DNA from: Paenibacillus solanacearum
GTDB lineage: Bacteria; Bacillota; Bacilli; Paenibacillales; NBRC-103111
Length of the DNA stretch: 64,000 bases
Assembly: GCF_910593845.1 (NCBI RefSeq)
Contig: NZ_CAJVAS010000029.1
Location: 19,669-83,668 of the forward strand
Direction: 5' to 3'
Both the position numbers and the translations under genes were made by a program. Position 1 is the first letter of the stretch. The number at the start of each line of letters is the position of its first letter. Positions 54,490 to 61,903 of the stretch are shown here, piece by piece. The notes under the pieces are model-generated. The model was not told the origin of the DNA and did no database searches. It was given only the letters and a program-made list of their open reading frames with translations.

Positions 54490-54972
54490 ATGAAATGCCC
54501 TTATTGCGACTACCCGGGCACCAAAGTGCTCGATTCGCGTTCCGCTAATGAGAATAAATCGATCCGCCGCCGCAGAGAATGCGAAAAGTGTCAGAAGCGC
54601 TTCACCACCTTCGAGATGGTGGAGGAAACGCCGCTGATCGTCATCAAGAAGGACGGCAGCCGTGAAGAATTCAGCCGGGAGAAGATGCTCCGCGGCCTCA
54701 TTCGCGCCTGCGAGAAGCGCCCTGTATCCGTAGAGCAGCTGGAGAAAATCGTCTCCGAGGTCGAGAAGCAGGTGCGCAATACGGCACAAGCGGAAGTCGA
54801 CAGCCGCGAAATCGGCGAGATCGTCATGACGCAGCTGTACCCGGTCGACGAGGTAGCGTATATTCGCTTTGCTTCCGTCTACCGTCAGTTCAAGGACATC
54901 AACATGTTCATGAAGGAATTGAACGAGCTGTTATCGAAGCATCATGTCGTCGGCGACGGCGGCAAATTGTAA
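54490..54972 (+). CDS. nrdR: Transcriptional repressor NrdR
   Basis: 160 residues. Zinc ribbon MKCPYCDYPGTKVLDSR ... CEKCQKRFTTFE, then an ATP-cone domain (VIKKDGSREEFSREKMLRGL). Represses ribonucleotide reductase genes according to dATP/ATP. ATG 54490 fits the usual family start; ATG 54478 is the alternative. Confidence 0.93.
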   Translation: MKCPYCDYPGTKVLDSRSANENKSIRRRRECEKCQKRFTTFEMVEETPLIVIKKDGSREEFSREKMLRGLIRACEKRPVSVEQLEKIVSEVEKQVRNTAQAEVDSREIGEIVMTQLYPVDEVAYIRFASVYRQFKDINMFMKELNELLSKHHVVGDGGKL

Positions 54973-54996
54973 TCGATCATTTTGTTGCGAAAAAAG

Positions 54997-55026
54997 TTGA
55001 CAAGCTTTTTGCCGCTATGATATATT
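54997..55026 (+). promoter_or_regulatory. Strong promoter of tRNA-Ala
   Basis: TTGACA (54997-55002), 18-nt spacer, TATATT (55021-55026) with an extended TG; a near-consensus sigma-A promoter. Confidence 0.85.
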
Positions 55027-55068
55027 ACTCTTTGTCGCCGCATGAATCGCGGAACGATAACATACCGC

Positions 55069-55141
55069 GGGGCCTTAGCTCAGCTGGGAGAGCGCATCGC
55101 TGGCAGCGATGAGGTCAGGGGTTCGATCCCCCTAGGCTCCA
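55069..55141 (+). tRNA. tRNA-Ala (anticodon GGC)
   Basis: 73 nt. Acceptor stem GGGGCCT/AGGCTCC, D arm GCTC..GAGC, anticodon stem CATCG/CGATG with loop CTGGCAG (anticodon GGC), T arm AGGGG-TTCGATC-CCCCT, discriminator A. CCA is not encoded. It marks the left boundary of an integrated element, a common tRNA attachment site. Confidence 0.97.
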
Positions 55142-55150
55142 TACAAAAGA

Positions 55151-55193
55151 AAGCCGCTAAACACAAGGGATTCCAGGTGTTTGGCGGTTTTTT
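55151..55193 (+). terminator. Terminator after tRNA-Ala
   Basis: GCCGCTAAACAC (55153-55164) pairs with GTGTTTGGCGG (55177-55187, one G:U), followed by TTTTTT. Confidence 0.85.
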
Positions 55194-55224
55194 CTATGCC
55201 TTAAAAGGTGGGGATTTGAGGCCG

Positions 55225-55245
55225 TGGTCACACGTTTGGTCACAC
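55225..55245 (+). repeat. Direct repeats TGGTCACAC near the attachment end
   Basis: Two copies, 55225-55233 and 55237-55245, at a 12-bp period, between the tRNA and int. They may be arm-type integrase sites; I see no further copies. The remaining 55246-55416 gap holds a GCCCTG/CAGGGC hairpin near 55335-55360 and nothing else I can support. Confidence 0.4.
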
Positions 55246-55416
55246 TAAGAGATATTTGGGTGATATTTCGGCTTTTTCGGGGCTGATGGGATTCGATCAG
55301 AACATTACTTTTTCGCTAAGAGAAGCAATCGCCCTGTCCTCTGATGAAGGCAGGGCAATTCATTTTGTACCGCTCCGAAAGCTCCGTTGAAAGGCGGTCA
55401 GTAGCTTGAGGGCTAA

Positions 55417-56631
55417 TTATTGAATCGTCGTTGACGATTCAGAACCGGGGTCGAACAGGCTGTTTGGTTGGACGGTGAATGAAGATTCACGTTCCTTGCT
55501 CATTTGCTCCGTCCCAAAGAGCATGTTGCCATACTGCTGTGCCGTTTCCTTATGAACAGAAGGTAATACGTGACTATACGTATCCAATGTGACGCGAATA
55601 TCGGAATGGCCCAATATTTCCTTTACTACCTTGGGATTGATGTTGCGGCTGAGCATCAGAGTAGCCACAGTATGTCTCAGATCGTGAAAGCGAATTTTGG
55701 GAACATCAGCCTTCTTCATAAGGTCATAAAACGTGCGGAGGAGATTGCGGGGATTGACAGGGGTTCCGATCTTGGTACATATGATTAGATCGTTGTCTTG
55801 GAAGAATGCTCCGGCAGATCGCCGTTTCTTCTCGTATTTCTTTTTCTGCTCCTTCAGATCTCCAAGGGTACGGTCAATCAGTGTAATGGTTCGCATACTG
55901 GATTTAGTTTTGGTGTCTTGATATATCTGCTTGCCGTCATGACTGAGGGTTTGACGAACATAAAGCACTCCTTGTTCAAGGTCTAGGTCCTTCCATCTTA
56001 GAGCCAATATTTCAGATTGTCGCATCCCGGTTGTTAGCGCCAGCAGAAATGCAAGATGCAGTTCATGCTTCTCGCAAAGCTTGAGGAACCGTACGGACTC
56101 GTCCAGATTCCAAACACTCATTTCTTTTCTTGGCACTTTAGGAGCCTCTGCTTCTGCCGCTGGGCTATAGGAAAGGTGCTTTCGCTTCACCGCCGTTTGG
56201 AACGAGCTTTTGACTATTTTATGAATGTCCTGAATCGTTCGCTCCGACAAGCCCTTGGTTTGGAACAGATGCGCATAGAATTTTTCGATCATTTGCGTGG
56301 TGATTTTGCTCATCTCTTGATTCTGGAAATAAGGCTTGATGTGATTCAGAATGTTTAGCTTGTATGTTCCTAATGTAACAGGTCGCAGCTTTAAAGCTTT
56401 GCTGTCCAACCATTCCCCCTCAAGAAATTCATGGTACTTGATCTTGGCATTCTTGATGTACGTTTTGTCATCAACTTGCTGCAAAAGCTTTCGCATTTCT
56501 CTTGCGGCTTCCTTCTCCGTTCGAAAGCCCCGGCGTTTTATTTGTCTTCGATTGCCGTTTTCATCCTTCCCGGCGCTAACTACGAACCAATAGGTTCCGT
56601 TCTTTTCATCCTTGTTGATTTTTGTCTGCAT
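55417..56631 (-). CDS. int: Tyrosine recombinase/integrase of the island
   Basis: 404 residues. N-terminal AP2-like arm-binding domain (GTYWFVVSAGKDENGNRRQI), SAM-like core-binding domain (~60-165), and a catalytic domain with LTTGMRQSEILALRWKDLDL (first Arg), HDLRHTVATLMLSR (His-x-x-Arg), LGHSDIRVTLDTYSHV (His and nucleophile Tyr). All catalytic residues are present, so it should be active. AGGAG 8 nt before the ATG. Adjacent to tRNA-Ala, its presumed target. Confidence 0.92.
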   Translation of the reverse strand: MQTKINKDEKNGTYWFVVSAGKDENGNRRQIKRRGFRTEKEAAREMRKLLQQVDDKTYIKNAKIKYHEFLEGEWLDSKALKLRPVTLGTYKLNILNHIKPYFQNQEMSKITTQMIEKFYAHLFQTKGLSERTIQDIHKIVKSSFQTAVKRKHLSYSPAAEAEAPKVPRKEMSVWNLDESVRFLKLCEKHELHLAFLLALTTGMRQSEILALRWKDLDLEQGVLYVRQTLSHDGKQIYQDTKTKSSMRTITLIDRTLGDLKEQKKKYEKKRRSAGAFFQDNDLIICTKIGTPVNPRNLLRTFYDLMKKADVPKIRFHDLRHTVATLMLSRNINPKVVKEILGHSDIRVTLDTYSHVLPSVHKETAQQYGNMLFGTEQMSKERESSFTVQPNSLFDPGSESSTTIQ

Positions 56632-56679
56632 ATAGCTACTCCTCCGGTTTGTTTGATTAAGATGGTGTTAGAGGCTAAA

Positions 56680-56895
56680 TTATTTTGAATTGGAAAGTGA
56701 ACTTGCAGTAGATTCGATTAACGTATCTCTCTCATGGCGCAACTGCTGGATTTCATCCTTAATGGCCTCTCTTCTTGTGATGGGGGTCGAACCTTCCCCA
56801 AACTCCAAAACCAGCTTTACGTGCCTTTTGGCAATGTTGGCAAGACGAGAATGTAGATGAACATCCTCAAGAGCGGCCCATAGCTGTCTGTTCAT
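56680..56895 (-). CDS. Small coiled-coil protein of the island
   Basis: 71 residues from ATG 56895 with AAGGAGGTG 6 nt upstream (GTG 56904 overlaps that site). Helical throughout: LWAALEDVHLHSRLANIAKRHV and a C-terminal heptad stretch (AIKDEIQQLRHERDTLIE). It lies between int and the excisionase-like gene on the same strand, 48 nt before int. I do not recognise it; a recombination accessory factor is possible from position only. Confidence 0.6.
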   Translation of the reverse strand: MNRQLWAALEDVHLHSRLANIAKRHVKLVLEFGEGSTPITRREAIKDEIQQLRHERDTLIESTASSLSNSK

Positions 56896-56923
56896 TTCTG
56901 ACACCTCCTTCTCAAAATTCAGG

Positions 56924-56960
56924 AAAACAAAAATATCCCGCAGCGAAATGCCTGCGGGAT
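56924..56960 (-). terminator. Terminator of the excisionase-like gene
   Basis: ATCCCGCAG/CTGCGGGAT stem (56935-56960) followed on the minus strand by ATTTTTGTTTT. It would separate this gene's transcript from the two genes downstream. Confidence 0.75.
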
Positions 56961-56985
56961 AATGCTCCTCATTTTAGGTTTGGTT

Positions 56986-57189
56986 TTATTTTGTAGCTGC
57001 TTCACTTGGTTGCCGAAGACTGTTCAAAACATACTCCTGAACGCTTTTCTTGGGGATTCTGTAGGTACGTCCGATTTTAACCGATTTGATCTGATTGGTT
57101 TTCAGCAGATAGTAGGCTGAATTTCTGCCTATGCCGAGCATCTCCATTAGTGTTTCAACAGTAACGATATCATCGTAATCGTAAAACAA
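56986..57189 (-). CDS. xis: Excisionase-type helix-turn-helix protein
   Basis: 67 residues, TTG start with AAGGAGGAA upstream. VETLMEMLGIGRNSAYYLLKTN is a MerR/excisionase-type winged helix, followed by SVKIGRTYRIPKKSVQEYV, the wing seen in DNA-binding excisionase-family proteins. Likely bends attachment DNA to direct Int toward excision. On the same strand as int. Confidence 0.75.
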   Translation of the reverse strand: MFYDYDDIVTVETLMEMLGIGRNSAYYLLKTNQIKSVKIGRTYRIPKKSVQEYVLNSLRQPSEAATK

Positions 57190-57302
57190 TAGTCATTCCT
57201 CCTTCTCCAAGGTATAATATAGAAACGAAAATCAGGGGAACACGAAATGAGATTGGCAAAGTTTATGTAGTCCCCCTTTTCATTTGTTTGTCCCTTATTT
57301 GA

Positions 57303-57548
57303 TTGTTACTGATTTCTTGTCACTTCCTTGCTACAAGCGGCATTGAGCAGAATTCAAGATTAAAGTCTGAAAAATATAACTTCCCAACTTTCCCACTATT
57401 CCCGGCTTCCCCAAATCCCCCAAAATTAAATGGAAGATTCATTGGAGTGCTTGTACTGGCTTTGGGACTATTAGTGTTTGGGAAATGCTTAATTAAGACG
57501 ATGTACGTCTATAAATTATTTCTTATAAAACAGCAAGCAGGTGATTAG
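57303..57548 (+). CDS. Possible small membrane protein
   Basis: Open frame of 81 codons from a TTG, without a convincing ribosome site. It contains one hydrophobic span (FIGVLVLALGLLVFGKC) and stops exactly at the nucleotide before the next gene's GTG. Its N-terminal half crosses a C-tract array (57383-57421) that probably has a DNA-level role, so the coding status is doubtful. Confidence 0.3.
   Translation: MLLISCHFLATSGIEQNSRLKSEKYNFPTFPLFPASPNPPKLNGRFIGVLVLALGLLVFGKCLIKTMYVYKLFLIKQQAGD
57383..57421 (-). repeat. Periodic C-tract array (G-quadruplex potential on minus strand)
   Basis: C-runs of 3, 3, 3, 4 and 5 start at 57383, 57392, 57401, 57409 and 57417, a 9-9-8-8 spacing. On the minus strand this gives five G-tracts with 4-6 nt loops, which meets the canonical G-quadruplex rule. 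It lies in the 57190-57548 region at the head of the right-pointing gene block. Confidence 0.6.
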
Positions 57549-58574
57549 GTGATAAACGATTTAGCGGCTCATTTCTCCTCAAAGGCAGTCCGGTACGTAA
57601 GACGTATAGAAAACCCAAAGGAATTTGCAAAAATAAAGAAGGCGAAGAAAGAGATTAATGCGATCTTCTCGGAAGTGGGAGAGGATTTTTTGATTGAAGA
57701 AAATAAGCTGTTGAAAGTATCGAGGAAAAGAATTATGCAAATCCAAGAGGATGAAGATGAGGATGAGGAGTCAAAGAAAGATGGGAAACCGATCTGTAAT
57801 TTCTTTATCATTCCCCAATATCGTCTTCGAGTATTTGATGATGAGCAACAGCGATTTAAAGAGGCGGGCCTGAGCATCAGAGTCTATGCCAGAATCAATT
57901 GGCACACATACAAGTACATAGAATTGGATTTGCTTAATGAAACGCTCGCAGGGATCAAATGGATTAATCCTAACTACCTGGATTATGATTACTACTTGTA
58001 TCGGGGCAGCCAGTACCCCTATTTATTACGTTCAATCTGGCTTTCAACACGGTTGTTAAGTGAAGACGATGATAAGGTTCTTTTTGATGATCGCATCGGA
58101 TGGATTGATGAATTTTTTGGACGAACAGAGTCAGGATACTTTCATTACATGAAAGATGGTCAAATTGCGATGTGGAAAAGTGAAGATGATCCCAAGAAAA
58201 CTATAGATCAGATGACATACCGAGCGGTTGTGTTTTTGAAAAGCATCAAAGGCTTAATCGATAAATCAAGTTTGTTACCGATGAGTGACTCTTCCAGATT
58301 GCAAGAAGGCATAATTGGTTGGCAAGATGACTCCAAGTGGGCCATTAAATTTGATATTGTAAAGACGCACACAACGGAAGAGATTAAAAGATCGGGCAAC
58401 AGTTTCAAAGTTGACAGTAAATTATATGCCCATCTTCATAAATTGGGGATATTAGAAGTTGAGGGTGAGGCGAAGCCCCGGCCCGATAAGAAGCTGAGTA
58501 ATGGAAAGCGAGCCTTTGTGCTTGATAAAATACGTTTGGAAGAGTTTATTTCCGAGCACGAAATTTATCTATAG
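57549..58574 (+). CDS. Unrecognised island protein, 341 residues
   Basis: GTG start with CAGGTGAT upstream. Basic N-terminus (VRRIENPKEFAKIKKAKKEI), an acidic loop (QEDEDEDEESKKDG), a Tyr/Trp-rich central part, and a C-terminal ~60 residues that could be a winged helix (KVDSKLYAHLHKLGILEVEGE ending KIRLEEFISEH). No catalytic motif I can name. It precedes the Rep candidate on the same strand, so it may be a replication or partition accessory protein; that is context only. Confidence 0.6.
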   Translation: MINDLAAHFSSKAVRYVRRIENPKEFAKIKKAKKEINAIFSEVGEDFLIEENKLLKVSRKRIMQIQEDEDEDEESKKDGKPICNFFIIPQYRLRVFDDEQQRFKEAGLSIRVYARINWHTYKYIELDLLNETLAGIKWINPNYLDYDYYLYRGSQYPYLLRSIWLSTRLLSEDDDKVLFDDRIGWIDEFFGRTESGYFHYMKDGQIAMWKSEDDPKKTIDQMTYRAVVFLKSIKGLIDKSSLLPMSDSSRLQEGIIGWQDDSKWAIKFDIVKTHTTEEIKRSGNSFKVDSKLYAHLHKLGILEVEGEAKPRPDKKLSNGKRAFVLDKIRLEEFISEHEIYL

Positions 58575-58577
58575 TCT

Positions 58578-58591
58578 TATATACGTATATA
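58578..58591. promoter_or_regulatory. 14-bp palindrome between the 341-aa gene and rep
   Basis: TATATACGTATATA, perfect, within a very AT-rich 148-bp gap. Candidate protein-binding or origin-proximal site; no function shown. Confidence 0.35.
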
Positions 58592-58682
58592 TTTATTTTA
58601 TAAGTGTAGACATTCATTCTTATAGTCAGTTCACCTGATTATCGAAATATATGGCCTTATAATAAAAAACAAAAATGCGCGT

Positions 58683-58722
58683 AACAAAAACCTAAATCAG
58701 ATATGATTGGAGGTTTTTTGTT
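58683..58722 (+). promoter_or_regulatory. Hairpin covering the ribosome site of the rep candidate
   Basis: AACAAAAACCT (58683-58693) is complementary to AGGTTTTTTGTT (58711-58722), apart from one extra T. The right arm includes part of TTGGAGG (58707-58713) and abuts ATG 58723. Folding would hide the Shine-Dalgarno site or act as a terminator. Confidence 0.55.
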
Positions 58723-59805
58723 ATGCTGCATACGGTTCATATGTTTTACAAGTTAAATTACCACTTATATTCAGGAGTGTTTGAGGTACTCCAACATCTC
58801 TCAAATCGTCAGAACACGAGTTTCTACAAGGAAAAGGATGAAACCTATCACTGTCATTTGCTGTTAAAGCAGGGTTTGAGACTAATTCTTAGGTATGTAG
58901 AAATCGGGGAAGGCATAAGCTACTCCGCTTTAGAAATTATAATGAATCCGATAAGGTTGCTGGACGGCAACGATTATTATCAACTTGCAGATGAAAGGTA
59001 TGAAGCGGCAATAATCAAAGCGTTTAAAAAAGCATTCGATCCGATCAGGAAGGCCTTTGTCAGCAAGAAAGGAAACAAGTATCTCAAACCATTCATGCTT
59101 GATTTGCTAAATGCATACAGCGTGAAAAGAGTAGACTACGCCGTTAATTTATACACTCAGCACAGCAAGCTATACATGGAGTTAATCCGCCGCGCCAATA
59201 TTCCTGACGGCTTTCAGCAATATGTTATCTTTAACCCGACAAGCAAGCGGTATGAACCACCAGAGAATAGCTTTTATATTTTTAGTAAGAGTCAGTCTAA
59301 ATCGAAAAACAGCCATGTGACACTTACCGTCAATTGTTATGATAAGGGTATACAAATGCAAGAAAACGAATTGCCTTGTAACGATTACAGAGCCTCTAAT
59401 ACGATTCGTTTTGAGGTTCAATGTCATTATAATAAAGTGTACCAAACCATTCGCGCCAATGGACTTAATAGGGTAGGGTTTACCCAATTTCTTAATCAAG
59501 GTATTGCTTGTTCTATTCTCCGCTCTTTTTTCAAAAAAACGATTGGGATCGGTGACTACTATACACTACCGAGGGCAAGGCAAATCATTCAAAATAAGAA
59601 GATCGGGGCAGATAAGAAGGCCGCTCTACTGAGAACGTTGGAGATGGTCAATGCCAAAAGAGGAATTTGGAAGACGAAGGATGCTGTTATGGATAAGGGT
59701 GAGTTTGCGAAGTGTGTGAAGCAATTGCATGAATTAGGCATAAATCCTGTCACTATTCCGATCAAGTGGGGCGTAGATTATTTGCCAAGCCTTTTTGAAT
59801 TATGA
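58723..59805 (+). CDS. Putative rolling-circle replication initiator / relaxase (Rep_trans-like)
   Basis: 360 residues. The pattern YSVKRVDYAVNLYTQ (basic residue, Asp and alternating hydrophobics), VTLTVNCYDKGIQMQ and ASNTIRFEVQCHYNKVY follows the layout of the pT181/NicK-type replication-initiation factors and MobT relaxases. Such proteins nick one DNA strand with a Tyr to start rolling-circle replication or mobilisation. I cannot single out the catalytic Tyr. Lower GC than the backbone. Assignment moderate; a phage gene II-type Rep is the alternative. Confidence 0.5.
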   Translation: MLHTVHMFYKLNYHLYSGVFEVLQHLSNRQNTSFYKEKDETYHCHLLLKQGLRLILRYVEIGEGISYSALEIIMNPIRLLDGNDYYQLADERYEAAIIKAFKKAFDPIRKAFVSKKGNKYLKPFMLDLLNAYSVKRVDYAVNLYTQHSKLYMELIRRANIPDGFQQYVIFNPTSKRYEPPENSFYIFSKSQSKSKNSHVTLTVNCYDKGIQMQENELPCNDYRASNTIRFEVQCHYNKVYQTIRANGLNRVGFTQFLNQGIACSILRSFFKKTIGIGDYYTLPRARQIIQNKKIGADKKAALLRTLEMVNAKRGIWKTKDAVMDKGEFAKCVKQLHELGINPVTIPIKWGVDYLPSLFEL

Positions 59806-59840
59806 AAAAATATAAGGCGCTCTGCTCTGAGCGCCTTATA
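59803..59840 (-). terminator. Terminator of the stalk-domain gene
   Basis: TATAAGGCGCTC (59811-59822) and GAGCGCCTTATA (59829-59840), a perfect 12-bp stem. The U-tract is on the minus strand, complementary to the A-run 59804-59809. It also lies just past the convergent rep stop. Confidence 0.85.
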
Positions 59841-59861
59841 CAGTGAATCAGTTATGTGCTT

Positions 59862-60710
59862 TTATTTGTCGGCGGTAATACTGGCAGCATCAATCCAGCT
59901 TTTGGATTTGTACTTTATGCCTGCTAGTGCCGCCATAAAATCAGCATCTTCATCCTTCAGCCAGAGATTATTTTTGCTATCCCATGAAACCAACACTCTG
60001 CCCCGATCAATCTTTTCAACTTTTCCGTAGAAGAAGCTGTAAGTTACCCTGTCTCCAACAGCGATTAGTACTCCATTTTTATCAAGGGGTTTATCGCTTT
60101 CAACAGTATCAGTGCTTTTCTTTGTTTCGCTTCCTTCATTTTCGTTATTTGGAGTGTCGGACTCATAATTAAAGTACTCACCATAGCTTGAAGGCACATT
60201 CGAGTAATCACCATTGTAAAGTGCGATAATTTGGTTGTCTCCATCCCAGATTAATTTAATCTTTAAATTTTCGCTTACAAATCTTAAAGGAACCATTGTC
60301 CGATTATTGATGATGGTTGGTGAGACATCCAGTGTCTTCTCTGTTTGGTTAACAACGGCTTTCTTACTGTCAATCCACAAATTTATACTGTTGCCGTTTA
60401 AGACTATGGAGACTTTTTTGTCTGATGAATCCCATTTGACTGTTCCACCAAATTCATTGACAATGTTGGCAATAGGGAGTAACGTTCTGTCATTGCGAAT
60501 GACCGGGGTTGAGCCTTCTTCAGAATCAAGCATTTTGATATCTTGGTCAGTGCCGCTGTTGACATACATCCACGGGTCGTTAACCTTCAGTATAATACTT
60601 TTGTTGTTGCTGTCATTTGAAGCAGCATGGATGTAGGCTACCGGAGCCGTAGCTGTGGACAAAGTAAAGGCGACAGTCAGGCCGATAGTCATTTTCTTGA
60701 TTGAGATCAT
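59862..60710 (-). CDS. Secreted stalk-domain (copper amine oxidase N-terminal-like) protein
   Basis: 282 residues. Signal peptide (MTIGLTVAFTLSTATAPVAYIHA), then two repeats of the stalk domain: TPVIRNDRTLLPIANIVNEFGG and SPTIINNRTMVPLRFVSENL. A polar linker (NENEGSETKKSTDTVES) is followed by a C-terminal ~70-residue module (GVLIAVGDRVTYSFFYGKVEKI). Stalk domains are common wall- or surface-associated modules in Paenibacillaceae. AAAGGAGAT precedes the start; 18 nt downstream of the LRAT gene, so co-transcribed. Confidence 0.85.
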   Translation of the reverse strand: MISIKKMTIGLTVAFTLSTATAPVAYIHAASNDSNNKSIILKVNDPWMYVNSGTDQDIKMLDSEEGSTPVIRNDRTLLPIANIVNEFGGTVKWDSSDKKVSIVLNGNSINLWIDSKKAVVNQTEKTLDVSPTIINNRTMVPLRFVSENLKIKLIWDGDNQIIALYNGDYSNVPSSYGEYFNYESDTPNNENEGSETKKSTDTVESDKPLDKNGVLIAVGDRVTYSFFYGKVEKIDRGRVLVSWDSKNNLWLKDEDADFMAALAGIKYKSKSWIDAASITADK

Positions 60711-60728
60711 AGACGGTTATCTCCTTTG

Positions 60729-61142
60729 TTAGCCTCTGCACCATGTAACAAAGTGCTCGCAATTATTGAAAATTAAATTATATTGTGACTCGCCTAACCT
60801 GCCGTAAGCTTTATTTATTGCTTCATCACGACTGCGTTTCAAGCTAGAATGGCGCTGCTCAATTGCTTTGCCATTCTTGAATGTTTCTAAAGAATCTACT
60901 TGAATTCTTCCCTTGCCATTAGATTTGGTATAATGAATGACCAACCCATTACCTATGTAAAGTCCATGATGCATGTACCCGCAATATACACTAATATGGT
61001 CACCTTTTTCCAAATGCGGGTCAGTTCCGAAATATGCTTTAGCAGCTTTTATAGGCGCAGCTTGACTACTTTCAAGCACATTAATAGCTGTCTTAGTGGC
61101 CTTTTTCACTGTCTCACCTAAAAACGATAGTGGATGGTTCAT
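60729..61142 (-). CDS. LRAT-domain (NlpC/P60-superfamily) protein
   Basis: 137 residues. HLEKGDHISVYCGYMHHGLYIGNG supplies the conserved first His (His58/59), His70 follows in GLVIHYT, and FNNCEHFVTWC carries the NCEHF motif with the nucleophile Cys128. This is the permuted papain-like fold of lecithin:retinol acyltransferase; bacterial members act on acyl or peptide bonds, often in phage or effector contexts. No signal peptide. AAAGGAGAA upstream. First of two genes with the stalk protein. Confidence 0.85.
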   Translation of the reverse strand: MNHPLSFLGETVKKATKTAINVLESSQAAPIKAAKAYFGTDPHLEKGDHISVYCGYMHHGLYIGNGLVIHYTKSNGKGRIQVDSLETFKNGKAIEQRHSSLKRSRDEAINKAYGRLGESQYNLIFNNCEHFVTWCRG

Positions 61143-61220
61143 AAAATGATTCTCCTTTAGTAATTATTTGATTAATGATAAAAGATGTCTCGGCTTCTCT
61201 GTTGACTGATGGACACGCGA

Positions 61221-61589
61221 TTATGACTCGCCTTTTGTTTTTGGTTGGATTTCAGTATGGATTGCTTGACTGGAACAGTTAATAAGCTTATTGTCTCTAA
61301 GCACTTCCAACATGACTTGTCTTATTTCTTCCAATGATTGCTTGCTAGTGTTTTTAATCCGTGGACTGTCACCTTTTGCATCATGAATCGATAGTAAGTC
61401 CACCATTGAAATATCCAGAGCATTACAAATTTTTTCTATAATTCCAATGGTCGGAGTCTTTTCTCTGCGCTCAATCTGACCAATATATGATGGAGTGATA
61501 CCAGCGCTTAGAGCGAGCTGCTCCTGACTCCATCCCTTGATAATACGAATAATTCGAATGTTTTCAGCAATAATATCGCTTTGTTCCAT
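61221..61589 (-). CDS. XRE-family transcriptional regulator
   Basis: 122 residues. The N-terminal ~65 residues form a lambda-repressor HTH: IIRIIKGWSQEQLALSAGITPSYIGQIERREKTPTIGIIEKIC. The C-terminal ~50 residues have no recognisable domain. ATG 61589 is chosen for AGGAGGTG 6 nt upstream. Probably the island's regulator. The 314-bp gap upstream contains structured-RNA copy 1. Confidence 0.88.
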   Translation of the reverse strand: MEQSDIIAENIRIIRIIKGWSQEQLALSAGITPSYIGQIERREKTPTIGIIEKICNALDISMVDLLSIHDAKGDSPRIKNTSKQSLEEIRQVMLEVLRDNKLINCSSQAIHTEIQPKTKGES

Positions 61590-61730
61590 TCTCCTCACCT
61601 CCTATTAAAAGAATAAAATTACTTTTGTTTGTCGGCAAAGCACTAAAGTTTGGGGAAAAACGCCTATAGTATAGAATTTGTACTGAGCGTATCGGTTTCC
61701 CGGATTTTGATTTAGAGATTGTTAAAATGC

Positions 61731-61835
61731 AAATAAAAAATCGTCCACTTCGCAGGATAGCAAAGAAAAACTCGAGACCGGAACACACGGCGTTCCGTTA
61801 CGAGAATCTTTCAAGCTATCTTGAAGTAAACGATT
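61731..61835 (-). ncRNA. Structured RNA element, copy 1
   Basis: Read on the minus strand. A 13-bp closing helix AATCGTTTACTTC / GAAGTGGACGATT (61835-61823 with 61751-61739), including two G:U pairs that exist only on this strand, encloses a TTCAAG/CTTGAA hairpin and a CGGAAC/GTTCCG hairpin extended by CTCG/CGAG. The 3' side runs into TTTTTTATTTG. About three quarters identical to 62641-62754, and the homology extends roughly over 61724-61857. It lies between the 199-residue gene and the XRE gene. No database family recognised. Confidence 0.6.
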
Positions 61836-61903
61836 GTTATTAAAAGTCAGTATTCAGTATAATGATCATAAAACTTGTCGTTGGTTAAATCTTTTTATGC
61901 TCG

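Noticed and set aside
55320..55416. Hairpin GCCCTG/CAGGGC downstream of int as a terminator
   Set aside because: Stem is short and not followed by a clear U-tract on either strand; left undecided.
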